DNA from: Caldilineales bacterium
Lineage (GTDB): Bacteria > Chloroflexota > Anaerolineae > Caldilineales > Caldilineaceae
NCBI GenBank assembly: GCA_012271135.1
Contig: JAAXGZ010000027.1
Location: forward strand, 1-39,625
DNA: 39,625 nt
Reading direction: 5' to 3'
The notes beneath the pieces were generated by a model. That model was not told the origin of the DNA, made no database searches, and was given only the letters and a program-made list of their open reading frames with translations. Each line of letters starts with the position of its first letter. The stretch's first letter is position 1. The position numbers and the translations under genes were made by a program. This document shows, piece after piece, positions 17,940-26,214 of this stretch.

Positions 17940-17985
17940 CGCCGGCCCTGCCAACCGGTCGCGTTCGTCTGCACAGGAGATTCAC

Positions 17986-18804
17986 ATGCAGTACATCATG
18001 TTCACCAAGCACCTCGAGGGGCTGGACCTGGACGCAATCATCGCCACCCTCCAACGAGTGGGGGTCCAGGGAGCCGACCTCTGCGTGCGACCCGGCTATC
18101 CGGTCACGCCGGAGAACGCGGCGACCGCCCTGCCCGATGCCATGCGCCGGTTCAGGGACGCCGGGCTGGACATTCCGCTGGTGACGACACCGACCAACTT
18201 CCAGACCCCCGACAACCCCGACGCGGAGAGCCTGTTCGCAGCCTGCGGCGCGGCCGGAGTCAGATACATCAAGCTGGGTTACTGGCACTGGTCTCCCGAG
18301 GAACACTACTGGGACACCATGGCCCGGGTCAACGACTGGCTGCAGGGGTTTGCCGAGCTCGCAAGCCGCCACGGCGTGACGGCTGTGGTCCACAACCACT
18401 CCGGACGCTCGCTGGGCCTCAACGGCAGCGCGGCCATGCAAATCGTGCGCGACTTCGATCCGGCGCACGTGGCGCTCTTCGCCGATGCGGGCCACTTGTC
18501 CATCTGCGGCGAACCGATCGATATGGCCTTGGACATCATGCGGTCCCACCTCCGGGTCTGTGCCTTCAAGGACCTGGTCCACACGACGGTCCAGCGCAAC
18601 GGCCGCGCCATGCCGGCCACGCGTTGCGTGCGCATGGGCGAAGGCCTGGTCGACTGGCAATCCACCGTTGAGGCACTCGAAGCCATGGACTTCTCCGGTC
18701 CGGTCAGCTTCCACAGCGAATACGCCGGCGAACCGGTACCCACCGTGATTGACCTGGCCGCCTGCGATGTGCGTTTCATCAACGCCTTGCGGGCCGGCGA
18801 CTGA
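17986..18804 (+). CDS. Sugar phosphate isomerase/epimerase-like TIM-barrel protein
   Basis: A 272-residue xylose-isomerase-like (AP endonuclease family 2) TIM barrel. Typical strand ends are visible: GADLCVRPGYP, TAVVHNHSGRS, VALFADAGHL and the closing FSGPVSFHSEY, which carry the His, Asp and Glu that bind the metal in this family. The start at ATG 17986 has CAGGAGA 5 nt upstream. It lies between the SDR and the Gfo/Idh/MocA gene, a common arrangement in sugar-acid and inositol pathways, where such proteins isomerise keto-sugars. The exact substrate is not recognisable. Confidence 0.88.
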   Translation: MQYIMFTKHLEGLDLDAIIATLQRVGVQGADLCVRPGYPVTPENAATALPDAMRRFRDAGLDIPLVTTPTNFQTPDNPDAESLFAACGAAGVRYIKLGYWHWSPEEHYWDTMARVNDWLQGFAELASRHGVTAVVHNHSGRSLGLNGSAAMQIVRDFDPAHVALFADAGHLSICGEPIDMALDIMRSHLRVCAFKDLVHTTVQRNGRAMPATRCVRMGEGLVDWQSTVEALEAMDFSGPVSFHSEYAGEPVPTVIDLAACDVRFINALRAGD

Positions 18805-18839
18805 CGCGTTCCCAACCAATTCCCAGGCAGGACAGCCCC

Positions 18840-19799
18840 ATGACCAACCCACTTCGCGCGGCCTTCATCGGAGCCGGCCCCCGCAGCCGCAGCGCCCACT
18901 ATCCGAACGTAGCTCGCCTGGCCGACGTGACCATGGACAGCGTCTGCGAACTGGACGAGGAACGCCTCGACATGGTGGTGGAACAGTACGGGTTCCCCTC
19001 TGTGTACACCCACCACAAGGAAATGCTGGAGAGCGCGAACCCGGATGTTGTCTACTGCGTCATGAACGAGCAGTGGGCGCTGGGTCCGGTGCTGGACTGC
19101 ATCCGCGCCGGCAAACACGTCTTCATCGAAAAACCGCCCGGCGCCAATGTGGACGAGGTACGGCAGATCCGGGACGCGGCAGTGGCCAACAACGTGTGGG
19201 TCCAAGTCGGGTTCCAGCGCCGGCACGCGGCCGTGGTCCGCGAGTCCATGGCCCGCACACAGGCCGGCGGACCAGTGTCAATGGCCGTTGGAATCTTCCA
19301 CAAGCAGCTGCTGGGCGAAGCCGCCGGCGGCTTCACGACCACTCTCTGGAACGACATCTGCCACATCGTGGACATGGTCCGTTTCATGGCCGGGGGCGAA
19401 CCGGCCGAGGTCCATGCCCACCGATCCAAGTTCGGCAGCCCCCACTGGAATGTCTACGGGGCGTTGATTCGGTTCGACAACGATGCCACGGGCATCATCG
19501 AGGCCACGCGGGCCTCGGGTGGCCGCACCTTGGGGGGCCAGCTCCATGCGGCCACCGTCGGCTGCTACTTTGACATTCCCTCCCGACTGGCGCTGTTCAC
19601 CAACGACGGGCAAAGGGACAACCTGAACGGCTGGGACCTGGCTGGTGTGGAGCAGTCCGATTCCGCAGCCTATGACGGCACGCTGGACATGCACCGGCAC
19701 TTCGTCGACTGCATCCGCAGCAACACCCAGCCGTTGACGGATATCCGCGACACCGTGCACTCCATGGAACTGGTGGCTGCCATCGAAGGCGAGGAATGA
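18840..19799 (+). CDS. Gfo/Idh/MocA-family NAD(P)-dependent oxidoreductase
   Basis: A 319-residue sugar oxidoreductase. The N-terminal Rossmann fold begins RAAFIGAGPRSRSAHYPNVA, and the family hallmark VFIEKPPGANVDEV (residues 96-109) contains the EKP motif. WNDICHIVDMVRFM contains the His of the catalytic region. The C-terminal alpha/beta domain shows the expected YGALIRFDNDATGIIEATR strand. It follows the isomerase by 35 bp, and its TGA overlaps the ATG of the next gene (ATGA), showing tight coupling with the BNR propeller protein. It probably oxidises or reduces a monosaccharide released within the pathway (inference). Confidence 0.92.
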   Translation: MTNPLRAAFIGAGPRSRSAHYPNVARLADVTMDSVCELDEERLDMVVEQYGFPSVYTHHKEMLESANPDVVYCVMNEQWALGPVLDCIRAGKHVFIEKPPGANVDEVRQIRDAAVANNVWVQVGFQRRHAAVVRESMARTQAGGPVSMAVGIFHKQLLGEAAGGFTTTLWNDICHIVDMVRFMAGGEPAEVHAHRSKFGSPHWNVYGALIRFDNDATGIIEATRASGGRTLGGQLHAATVGCYFDIPSRLALFTNDGQRDNLNGWDLAGVEQSDSAAYDGTLDMHRHFVDCIRSNTQPLTDIRDTVHSMELVAAIEGEE

Positions 19800-21061
19800 C
19801 GCTGCCGGTTTGCCTGTCCCGTACCGGTTCGGACCGGGCCACGGCCTACGATCCCAGTTGCAAGCTGCTGCGACGCGGCGACGACCTGGTGATGGGCTGG
19901 CTGGACAGCCCGGAGCAGGAAGGCGGCCCGGCCCGCATCATGCTGGGTACCGCCAATCCGGCTACCGGCCAGTCCCGAGGTTCCGTCTGTCTGGCGGAAG
20001 GCATTGACAACCATTGCGGTCCGGCCCTGGCCCTGGATCCCGACCAGCGGCTGCACCTTATGTCCGGTGCCCACCACGGGGCTTTTGTCCACCGCTGGAC
20101 CGACTCGTCCGACCTTCTGGATCCGGCCGCCTGGTCAGCGCCCCAGCCAGTGGGTGAACGTGCCTCCTATCCGGCTCTGGTCAGCGACGTGGACGGAACC
20201 CTCCACCTGACTTGCCGCGAGTCCAGACCGGATCGCTGGATCCTGGTCTACCGAAACATGCGGCGGGGCCGCCTTTGGAGTCAGCCCGTGACGTTGGCGG
20301 TGAACCCGGAGCCCGGCTACTGCAACTGGATGCATTCCTTTACGGCAACCGGGGACGGGATCCTGCACCTCTTCCTGCAGTTCCACTACGCGGCGTCCGG
20401 CTCGGCCGCGGACTGCACGACCTACTCCGCAGTGCGACTGGTATCCAGTGACGGTGGGAATACTTGGCTGCAGGAGGACGGATCACCGGTCACGGAGCCG
20501 GTGACCGCGGAGAGTGCCCAGGCCTTCTGCACGTCCCCGCAGGGTGGTATGCGCCTCAACAGTGCGGTTCTGGACTGTCACGACCGGCCCTGGGTGCATG
20601 TGGTGCACCCGGACAACCCCGCCGGCTACCTGTACGAGTTCACCGAGACAGAGCCGGTAGAGCACCTGCCGGGCGGGGAAATGGCTGCCTACGACCTGCG
20701 CGGCGGCTGTGCCATGGACATGGCCTTCAACTCCGACAACCGCCTGTTTCTCGCCTTTGCCGCCAACCCAGACAAGACCGTGACCCCTTGGTTTGATCCC
20801 AGCCACGAGGTACATGTGGCCCTCATCGACCCAGACCACATGGACGCAACCCGGGTAAATCTATTTGCCCACCCGGAAGACTTGGTGTCAGGCTGGCTGC
20901 CACAGGTGGAGGACCGGCTGCCAAACAATCGCCATGCACGCGTGTCCGAGCCATATGTCATGTGGACACGGGGCAACAACCTGGGCGGCATCGGCGGCAA
21001 CAACGCCAACAACCTGAGGACCGAAGTTTGGCTCGACCGGTTGAGGCGGAACATGGCCTGA
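19796..21061 (+). CDS. BNR_4-type beta-propeller protein, possible polysaccharide lyase
   Basis: A 421-residue protein with repeats of the BNR/sialidase-like propeller type, for example YPALVSDVDGTLHLTCRES, HSFTATGDGILHLFLQFHY, SSDGGNTWLQ and LNSAVLDCHDRPWVHVVH. The pattern resembles the BNR_4 family, which includes seven-bladed polysaccharide lyases acting on ulvan-like uronic acid polymers. No signal peptide is present. The start overlaps the upstream stop (ATGA), so it is the last member of the catabolic run that begins at 10469. A non-enzymatic sugar-binding role is possible. Fold confident, activity inferred. Confidence 0.75.
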   Translation: MTLPVCLSRTGSDRATAYDPSCKLLRRGDDLVMGWLDSPEQEGGPARIMLGTANPATGQSRGSVCLAEGIDNHCGPALALDPDQRLHLMSGAHHGAFVHRWTDSSDLLDPAAWSAPQPVGERASYPALVSDVDGTLHLTCRESRPDRWILVYRNMRRGRLWSQPVTLAVNPEPGYCNWMHSFTATGDGILHLFLQFHYAASGSAADCTTYSAVRLVSSDGGNTWLQEDGSPVTEPVTAESAQAFCTSPQGGMRLNSAVLDCHDRPWVHVVHPDNPAGYLYEFTETEPVEHLPGGEMAAYDLRGGCAMDMAFNSDNRLFLAFAANPDKTVTPWFDPSHEVHVALIDPDHMDATRVNLFAHPEDLVSGWLPQVEDRLPNNRHARVSEPYVMWTRGNNLGGIGGNNANNLRTEVWLDRLRRNMA

Positions 21062-21389
21062 TGAACGGACCCGAGAGCGGGAGCAGGTCCAGTCCTTTGT
21101 CGATAGGTTGCAGTCCTACAGCTCCAATCTCCGGTTGCCACTCGGGCATGCTGAATTCACCGATCCAGCGCACGTAGTCAACGCTTGGCCTTGCCACCTC
21201 AGTGAACCTTCGGCCGGTAGTCCACAGTCCACAACTCACACCCAAGGCTTTGGGTCAGTACTCAATCACGGGAGCGAAGACCTCGGCCAGCTATTGGGGC
21301 ATCTCAGGTTCGTTGCGTTCCCCTATAACCGCACCATCCCTTGGCTACTTAACCTCCACAGAAACCAATCGTCACACTCCATCGATCGC
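21062..21389. other. Intergenic stretch with a possible coding remnant
   Basis: There is no complete gene in these 328 bases between the BNR protein and hicB. Read on the minus strand, about 21235-21075 encodes a protein-like stretch (RPSVDYVRWIGEFSMPEW and on to VGLQPIDKG) without an obvious start or ribosome binding site. It may be the tail of a lost gene. No terminator hairpin was recognised. Confidence 0.25.
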
Positions 21390-21671
21390 CTAGTGTGAGG
21401 ATACCTCAACCTCAACCAGATGTACTTTGGTCGAAATCGTTGAGTTGACACCGCTGTCCTTGGCGAGGACCTCGTTGTGGAAGTTGATGGCTTCACTAAG
21501 GGACATCCCGGGTTCTGGAACGGGCTCGCCCGGTTCTATCAGAAACTCGATGTGGAGCGTAAGCGCTTCCTGGATCATCTCCAGCATTTCGTCCCAAGTC
21601 TTACCAGTACTGATACATCCCGGAACTTCCGATGCGTACGCGGCATAGTTGTTCGAGGTCTGTTCAACCAC
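21390..21671 (-). CDS. hicB: HicB-family antitoxin, N-terminus damaged
   Basis: A 93-residue product starting from GTG at 21671 shows the HicB fold: VEQTSNNYAAYASEVPGC, STGKTWDEMLEMIQEALTLH, then a proline-rich middle (EPGEPVPEPG) and a final strand VHLVEVEV. HicB antitoxins neutralise HicA mRNA interferase and repress their own operon. The conserved opening strand (KLTYPVV) is encoded just upstream of the GTG, but there is no ATG, GTG or TTG before it in frame until a stop at 21729. Either the start was lost, or translation begins late and removes the first strand. Its toxin partner upstream is broken, so it is probably a relic. Confidence 0.65.
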   Translation of the reverse strand: MVEQTSNNYAAYASEVPGCISTGKTWDEMLEMIQEALTLHIEFLIEPGEPVPEPGMSLSEAINFHNEVLAKDSGVNSTISTKVHLVEVEVSSH

Positions 21672-21689
21672 GACAGGATACGTAAGCTT

Positions 21690-21866
21690 CGCTGTGCCTT
21701 CCCGCGGAGACCCGCCTGCTCCTGAATGCTATTTCCAAGTACCCTTTTGGCAGGCCATCCCGCAGATGGCCCGGAATCGTGACCGTGCCAGACTTGTGCG
21801 GGTGGCAAAACCGCCGATGGCTTCTCAAGCATATAGTTTCCAAAATATAGCGTGTTTGGGATACCC
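21690..21866 (-). pseudogene. HicA-type toxin relic, truncated and frameshifted
   Basis: Directly upstream of hicB, one frame reads RSHRRFCHPHKSGTVTIPGH followed by LRDGLPKGYL, a clear match to the middle of HicA, including the catalytic His of the (G)SH segment. The rest of the domain, NSIQEQAGLRGKA, continues in a different frame, with one base too few (or two too many) between codons for Leu and Asn/Ser near 21735. The HicA stop codon is also gone, since the second frame runs on through hicB. No convincing N-terminus was found. HicA is normally a 60-80-residue mRNA interferase; this copy cannot be made intact. Confidence 0.65.
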
Positions 21867-22087
21867 CAACCGCTCCCGGGCGTATCCGGCCATTAACGCT
21901 TTCCAACACAGGCCTGTACATGGAAATGGAGCGAACCCATCGGATCTGCCACACCCGTTTCCGGATTGAATTCGATAGCCGTGATGCCAACCAACATTTG
22001 GAGCTGATCTGCTGCCGAGCTCATACCGAAACCCGCTCTTGCCTGCTTTCCACATCGGGCCGGATGTTACGACACAGAATACACACA

Positions 22088-23638
22088 CTAAGGCTTGCAT
22101 GCATAAACGCGCATGTAGTCGATTTCCATGCGCTGTGGCCATACGTCAGGATCGATGCCCTTGGTGGCAGCCCAGTTTCCGCCCACGGCAATGGACAGAA
22201 TCATATGGAAGGGATGATCGAAGGGCCAGTGTCTCTGATCCGCAGAGGAATTCTGCAGCCGTTCATTTTCGAATGTGTAGTAGTGGGTATCGTCTACATG
22301 GATTTTGATGGCGGATTCGGTCCATTCCATCGCGTAACGATGGAATTCCGAGCTGGCATCCGGTATCTGGCGCGTTTTGACCTTATGATTTCCAATCCTG
22401 TGGTTGTAGGCCTCTGTATGCACCGTAGCATGGATTATGCCCGGTTTAAAACCTACAAATTCCATAATGTCGATTTCACCGCTGCCTGGCCAACTGCCGT
22501 AGGGATTGGAATTCGAAACCATCCAGATTGCGGCCTGGAGACCCCGGCCCTCGGGCAGTCGGGCCGATAGCTCATACCACCCATAAGTCCATGCCTGGTG
22601 GGATGTAAGCCTGGCCGTCGTGTATTCCCTGCCTCCATACCCCTCCTTGTGGACTTCAATGATGAGACGGCCGTCCTCGACGCGGGCGTTGGCTTCCCGG
22701 TTGGCCGTCGTGTAATACAGAGCGTCGGGATACCAGCGGTTTTGTCTCTGATCAAACCACCACCGGGTGGAATTGGGTAAACCGTCTTCTTCAAATTCGT
22801 CAGACCACACCAGGGGGCAGGATACGTCCTGGGCCGCAGGAGCAGGGGATGTGGGCTCCGGTGTCGGTGCAGCAGCCGCTACGGCGAGGAGATCCACTTG
22901 GTGCTGTTCCGCCCAGTCCGTGAGCGAGGCATGGATCCACAGGCGTTCCTCGCTGCCTGTCGGATCCGCGATTTGCAACCAGTCCCCTACGTCGTTCAGA
23001 GCTTGGACCAACAACGCATCGCCTCTCCGTACCTGCATTCGGACCGGGAAGTCGAGGCCCGGCCCGGCCCGCACGTTAACGACGGTTCCCGTGACGCGCA
23101 CCGTTACGGAGACAGGCGTTGGCGGTACCGGAACGGAATCCGGCAGGGGAGGCGGGGTGTCCTTGACGGACAGGTCAACCAGGCTCTGGGTAACCAGATC
23201 GGTATGGTCTGCATGCATCCAGAGCATCTGCCCTTCATGGACAACTTGAATCCAATCTCCATCGGAGCTGCGACCTTGAACCCTGAGAAGAGTTCCCTGC
23301 GATACCTGGAATGCGATGGGATGCCGTGGACCGGGACCCTCCCTCAGGTTGGCTGTTGGGATCCTGACCGCTACATCCAGATCCTCTGATGCCGGAACCG
23401 GGACCAGATCAGTGCAGGCTGCCGCCAGGGTTGCCAGCAGGCACAAGGCAACCGATACCAACAGTTGTGAGCGGTAGGATTTCTGCAGGGTGGTGTGCTC
23501 ATCTGCAGCCCACAGTGCATCTTTTGGTTTGCTCCAGGAATGGAACAAGTGGAACCTCTCATTGTTACGGCTCCAGCCAGCCTCGGTGCCGTTGGGACTG
23601 CCGTTAAACGAAACAGGGTTGTCATCAGCGTCGGTCAT
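22088..23638 (-). CDS. GH16 beta-glucanase-like protein with two SH3b domains
   Basis: A 516-residue protein. Residues 1-57 are polar, 58-74 are a hydrophobic segment (LLVSVALCLLATLAAAC) ending in a possible lipidation Cys75. SH3b modules lie at about 88-148 (ANLREGPGPRHPI) and 178-240 (VNVRAGPGLDFPV), then a Pro/Ala/Thr linker. Residues 274-516 form the GH16 catalytic domain with GEIDIMEF, giving the nucleophile and acid/base Glu388 and Glu393 with Asp390, and a C-terminal strand MEIDYMRVYACKP. GH16 enzymes cleave beta-1,3/1,4-glucans and related galactans. The start is ATG 23638 with AAGGCAGGT upstream. The long polar stretch before the hydrophobic segment is unusual for a signal peptide, so a membrane anchor is possible. 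Laminarinase-like specificity is a guess. Confidence 0.88.
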   Translation of the reverse strand: MTDADDNPVSFNGSPNGTEAGWSRNNERFHLFHSWSKPKDALWAADEHTTLQKSYRSQLLVSVALCLLATLAAACTDLVPVPASEDLDVAVRIPTANLREGPGPRHPIAFQVSQGTLLRVQGRSSDGDWIQVVHEGQMLWMHADHTDLVTQSLVDLSVKDTPPPLPDSVPVPPTPVSVTVRVTGTVVNVRAGPGLDFPVRMQVRRGDALLVQALNDVGDWLQIADPTGSEERLWIHASLTDWAEQHQVDLLAVAAAAPTPEPTSPAPAAQDVSCPLVWSDEFEEDGLPNSTRWWFDQRQNRWYPDALYYTTANREANARVEDGRLIIEVHKEGYGGREYTTARLTSHQAWTYGWYELSARLPEGRGLQAAIWMVSNSNPYGSWPGSGEIDIMEFVGFKPGIIHATVHTEAYNHRIGNHKVKTRQIPDASSEFHRYAMEWTESAIKIHVDDTHYYTFENERLQNSSADQRHWPFDHPFHMILSIAVGGNWAATKGIDPDVWPQRMEIDYMRVYACKP

Positions 23639-24249
23639 GATACCTGCCTTGTTATGAAGATGCCCGGCTCCGCCGGCTTGAGCAGTGCTGCGCGCATCTC
23701 CGATTCCTCCTGTGCCATCAGCCAAGTGATGAGGCCGGCAGATTATTGGCCCGGATGTCACCCTCGACGTTGGTCAGACCTTCCGGCGGGACGGCCTCCA
23801 GCAGGGCCTGGGTGTGATCTGAGATAACCGCTTGCTGCACTTCGGTGGACAGTTCCCTAGTGGAGTAACTTTGCGACTTTGCGGAGCGTAACATGGGTTG
23901 TTGCCGCTGGCGGATGCACCGACGTACGACGGGCTTCACCCTTCATTCGCTGCATGTGCTCGGCCGGCAGATCGAGCAGCACGGAGTCAGTTGCCAGGAG
24001 GTCAATGCGGTCGGCAAGGTGCTGGGCGGACATTGTGGGACTGGTGTCCGGAATCAAGCGGAACAGAGACAGGTAACGCAGGCACGGTAGCTTGTAGTAT
24101 ATCCCTGCCTCTACCCGGTCGGCCAACAGGGCGAACAGCCGTCAGGCAACCAAGACGGGAAGATGGCTGAACGATAGCCTGCAAGCAGAAATGGAACCTG
24201 CCAAGGATACAATCGAGCTGTCCGACAAGGAAACCTGATGCGGATTTCA
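23639..24249. other. Gene-poor accessory stretch
   Basis: No gene can be supported with confidence in these 611 bases. An 89-codon open frame on the minus strand (24126-23857) contains the protein-like segment LADRIDLLATDSVLLDLPAE, but it has no recognisable family and no good ribosome binding site. Shorter open frames on both strands overlap it. The lower GC content compared with the neighbouring metabolic genes and the relic-rich flanks suggest decayed coding DNA. Confidence 0.3.
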
Positions 24250-24737
24250 CTATTCTGGATAACTGATAATATGCTGCTGTCCCTGATCCACACAGAAATA
24301 AATCGTAGCACAGTCTGCAGCACACAAGGCTGCAAACAGATCCCTGTCCGCGGTGAGCGTGTACGTTCGCGGATTCCGGGAAAGTAGGAACAGGCTCACA
24401 TCTGCCACACCAAGTTGGGGCAACCGGGGATCTTGGAGTATCGCAATGGAGTATTCCTGACAGGGCTCAAGGGTCCCAGCGATTTCGGCCAATGCCAGCC
24501 GCTGGTTCCAACTCTTGATTAGATTGGTGCTTTCCGCCAGGCAGTACAGCGAGAGCAACACCCTGTGCGCTCTCTTCGATAGGGATTCGAGGCTTTCCAA
24601 CTGTTCAGGGGTGTAGTTGCTTGCCAAGCTGTCCTTCAGGGCCAACGATGCAGCCGACGAGGTCGTTCGTAGAACCAGGAAAGGACCAGCAACACCAACG
24701 GACCAGTGTCAGGTATCAGCCGATTGGGCAACCGCAT
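24250..24737 (-). pseudogene. PIN-domain protein, frameshifted
   Basis: Read from ATG 24737, the product begins MRLPNRLIPDTGPLVLLVL, a PIN-type first strand with an Asp, but this frame stops after about 33 codons. The remainder of the domain is in a second frame ending at 24250, with YCLAESTNLI (conserved Glu), LGVADVSLFLLSRN (Asp) and YTLTADRDLFAAL (Asp). All four acidic residues expected of a PIN nuclease are thus present across the two frames. One indel between about 24650 and 24690 separates them. The start overlaps the preceding small gene by 29 bp, an arrangement typical of a two-gene toxin module. A sequencing error would make it intact. Confidence 0.6.
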
Positions 24738-25002
24738 AGGGATTGGGAACGGGCTGGACGCCTTGGGCTATCCCTGAGACCTTGTCAACCGTGACTTTGT
24801 AGTAAGTCCGACGACCGCCGAGCAACTGAGACAAGGTGTGGCCCGGGCCACCCTCAGGCTGAAAGGACACGGTGCTCAGGAGTACCAGCCAGCAGTCGCG
24901 GCGCTCTTCCCAACCTTCAAGCGAGTAATTTTTGTGTCCTTCTGGATCGAATGTCTCCCGGAGGGCCGCCTTTGCAACTTCAAACGCCTTCGTGTGACCC
25001 AT
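24709..25002 (-). CDS. Small protein overlapping a PIN gene, function unknown
   Basis: A 97-residue soluble protein starting MGHTKAFEVAKAALRETF, with a central WEERRDCWLVLLSTVSF and an ending RRTYYKVTVDKVSGIAQGVQPV. The alternation of strands and the closing VDK-SG turn resemble small immunity-like or NTF2-like folds, but I cannot assign a family. Its 3' end overlaps the start of the PIN-domain gene on the same strand by 29 bp. That layout is what one expects for an antitoxin or partner encoded first and a toxin second. Partnership is inferred only from the overlap. Confidence 0.45.
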   Translation of the reverse strand: MGHTKAFEVAKAALRETFDPEGHKNYSLEGWEERRDCWLVLLSTVSFQPEGGPGHTLSQLLGGRRTYYKVTVDKVSGIAQGVQPVPNPYAVAQSADT

Positions 25003-25329
25003 TTCAGGATACGTCTGGTTGGCAGACCAAGAACAGGCATCCTACCCCATCCAGCGGGGATGGCCCGGGGATCGCGGCTACCTTCAGGCCACAATGCGGG
25101 ACACCGACATCTCGGACGAACAGGCTCGGTGCCGGACCATTGGTGAACCCAGACAGGCACTGGCATTCTGAAGCGGGGCCTCCCAAGACCTGCGGTGCAA
25201 GTATCAGGCCGGGAGGTAGCCCGGCGACGGCATACGACGCGGCATGCAGCAGCACCGGAAACATGGCCGGTCGTTTCCTGCGATGCCACCGCTTGCACCG
25301 CATCTCCCGAAATCCGCTGCGGCTTCGCC
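25003..25329. other. Intergenic stretch downstream of the SDR gene
   Basis: These 327 bases between the SDR stop and the 97-residue gene hold no supported gene. A short GC-rich inverted repeat (GCCGGG, 6-base loop, CCCGGC) lies near 25207-25224 but is not followed by a T-run on either strand, so it is only a weak candidate terminator. Open frames on the minus strand here are Arg/Pro-rich and look non-coding. Confidence 0.3.
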
Positions 25330-26214
25330 CTACAGCAACTCCCGCCAAGAGGGGCTCGTGTACCAGCCCACCGCGGCCTTCAGCTTGGTGGCGCTGATGA
25401 ACGACTGGTGGTTGTCCAGCCGACCGGTGACGGGCAGCAGGTCGGGCCGGAAGGTTTCGACCAGGTCCCTGGACCCTTCCAGGGCCGTGGTGTCGTCCGC
25501 GTTCAGGAAATAGACATCGTGCGGAGGCAGATCCTGGCTGGCTTCCATCAACTGACAGTGCGCGGTGGCCACGTCCTCGCTCGCCACGTAGCACCAGAGA
25601 TAGTCCTGCCAGCCGTTGACCGGCTTGACGGTGCGTGCCAGTTCTGCCCTTCGCTCCGGCGGAAAAATCCCGCAGATGCGGGTCACGTACGTGTGGACGC
25701 CGAACGCCCGGGTATAGGATGCCAGCATCTCCTCGCCCGCCAGCTTCGAGTAGCTGTAAGTGTCCTCGACATGGGTGGGATGCGATTCATCGATCGGCAG
25801 GTTTTGGATTGGGAAGGGAGTGTCGCTGATACGAAACCCGTGTCCCAGGGCACAGTTGCTGCCGGCCATGACCACCGTGCCCACCTTGGCTTCGACCACG
25901 GCCTGCATCAGGTAGTAGGTGCCCAGCATGTTGGTCTTGAAAGTGGCATCGAAGGACTGCCGGCTCTGTCTGCGCAAGGCCGGATGGTCGGTCGGATTGG
26001 GACGCGCGCCCAGGTGCTGCACGGCCTCCACATCCCACACGGCCTTGAGGCAGTCGTCGTAGTTTCCCAAGTCACCCTGAATCCACTCCAGATCGCCGTA
26101 GTCGTCGGAGGGCTTGGAACGGGAGAAGAGCACCGGTTCATGGCCGCGCTTCAGTAGTTCTTGGAAGACAAAACTGCCCAGTCGTCCCGATGCGCCGGTT
26201 ACCAGCACCTTCAT
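25330..26214 (-). CDS. NAD(P)-dependent epimerase/dehydratase (SDR), intact copy
   Basis: A 294-residue extended SDR. The N-terminus MKVLVTGASGRLG holds GxxGxxG, VVMAGSN supplies the Ser region, and YSYSK the catalytic Tyr/Lys. It has the general look of sugar or uronate dehydrogenases and epimerases. ATG at 26214 is chosen because the Rossmann strand begins there; the open frame extends 51 codons further but through the repeat region. The first 24 codons are repeated at 27900-27971 with a single residue difference (Ser14 to Arg). Ancestrally it would have followed the helicase at 28232-30886. Confidence 0.88.
   Translation of the reverse strand: MKVLVTGASGRLGSFVFQELLKRGHEPVLFSRSKPSDDYGDLEWIQGDLGNYDDCLKAVWDVEAVQHLGARPNPTDHPALRRQSRQSFDATFKTNMLGTYYLMQAVVEAKVGTVVMAGSNCALGHGFRISDTPFPIQNLPIDESHPTHVEDTYSYSKLAGEEMLASYTRAFGVHTYVTRICGIFPPERRAELARTVKPVNGWQDYLWCYVASEDVATAHCQLMEASQDLPPHDVYFLNADDTTALEGSRDLVETFRPDLLPVTGRLDNHQSFISATKLKAAVGWYTSPSWRELL

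Noticed and set aside
23857..24126. Second PIN-domain gene, suggested by RLIPDTSP resembling RLIPDTGP of the PIN gene at 24737
   Set aside because: No conserved Glu or later Asp motifs follow, so the eight-residue likeness is probably coincidence.
24002..24325. Minus-strand open frame of 107 codons
   Set aside because: Cys/Arg-rich, no motif, overlaps other open frames in a decayed stretch; no support as a gene.
25207..25224. Terminator for the SDR gene
   Set aside because: Six-pair stem with no T-run on either strand.
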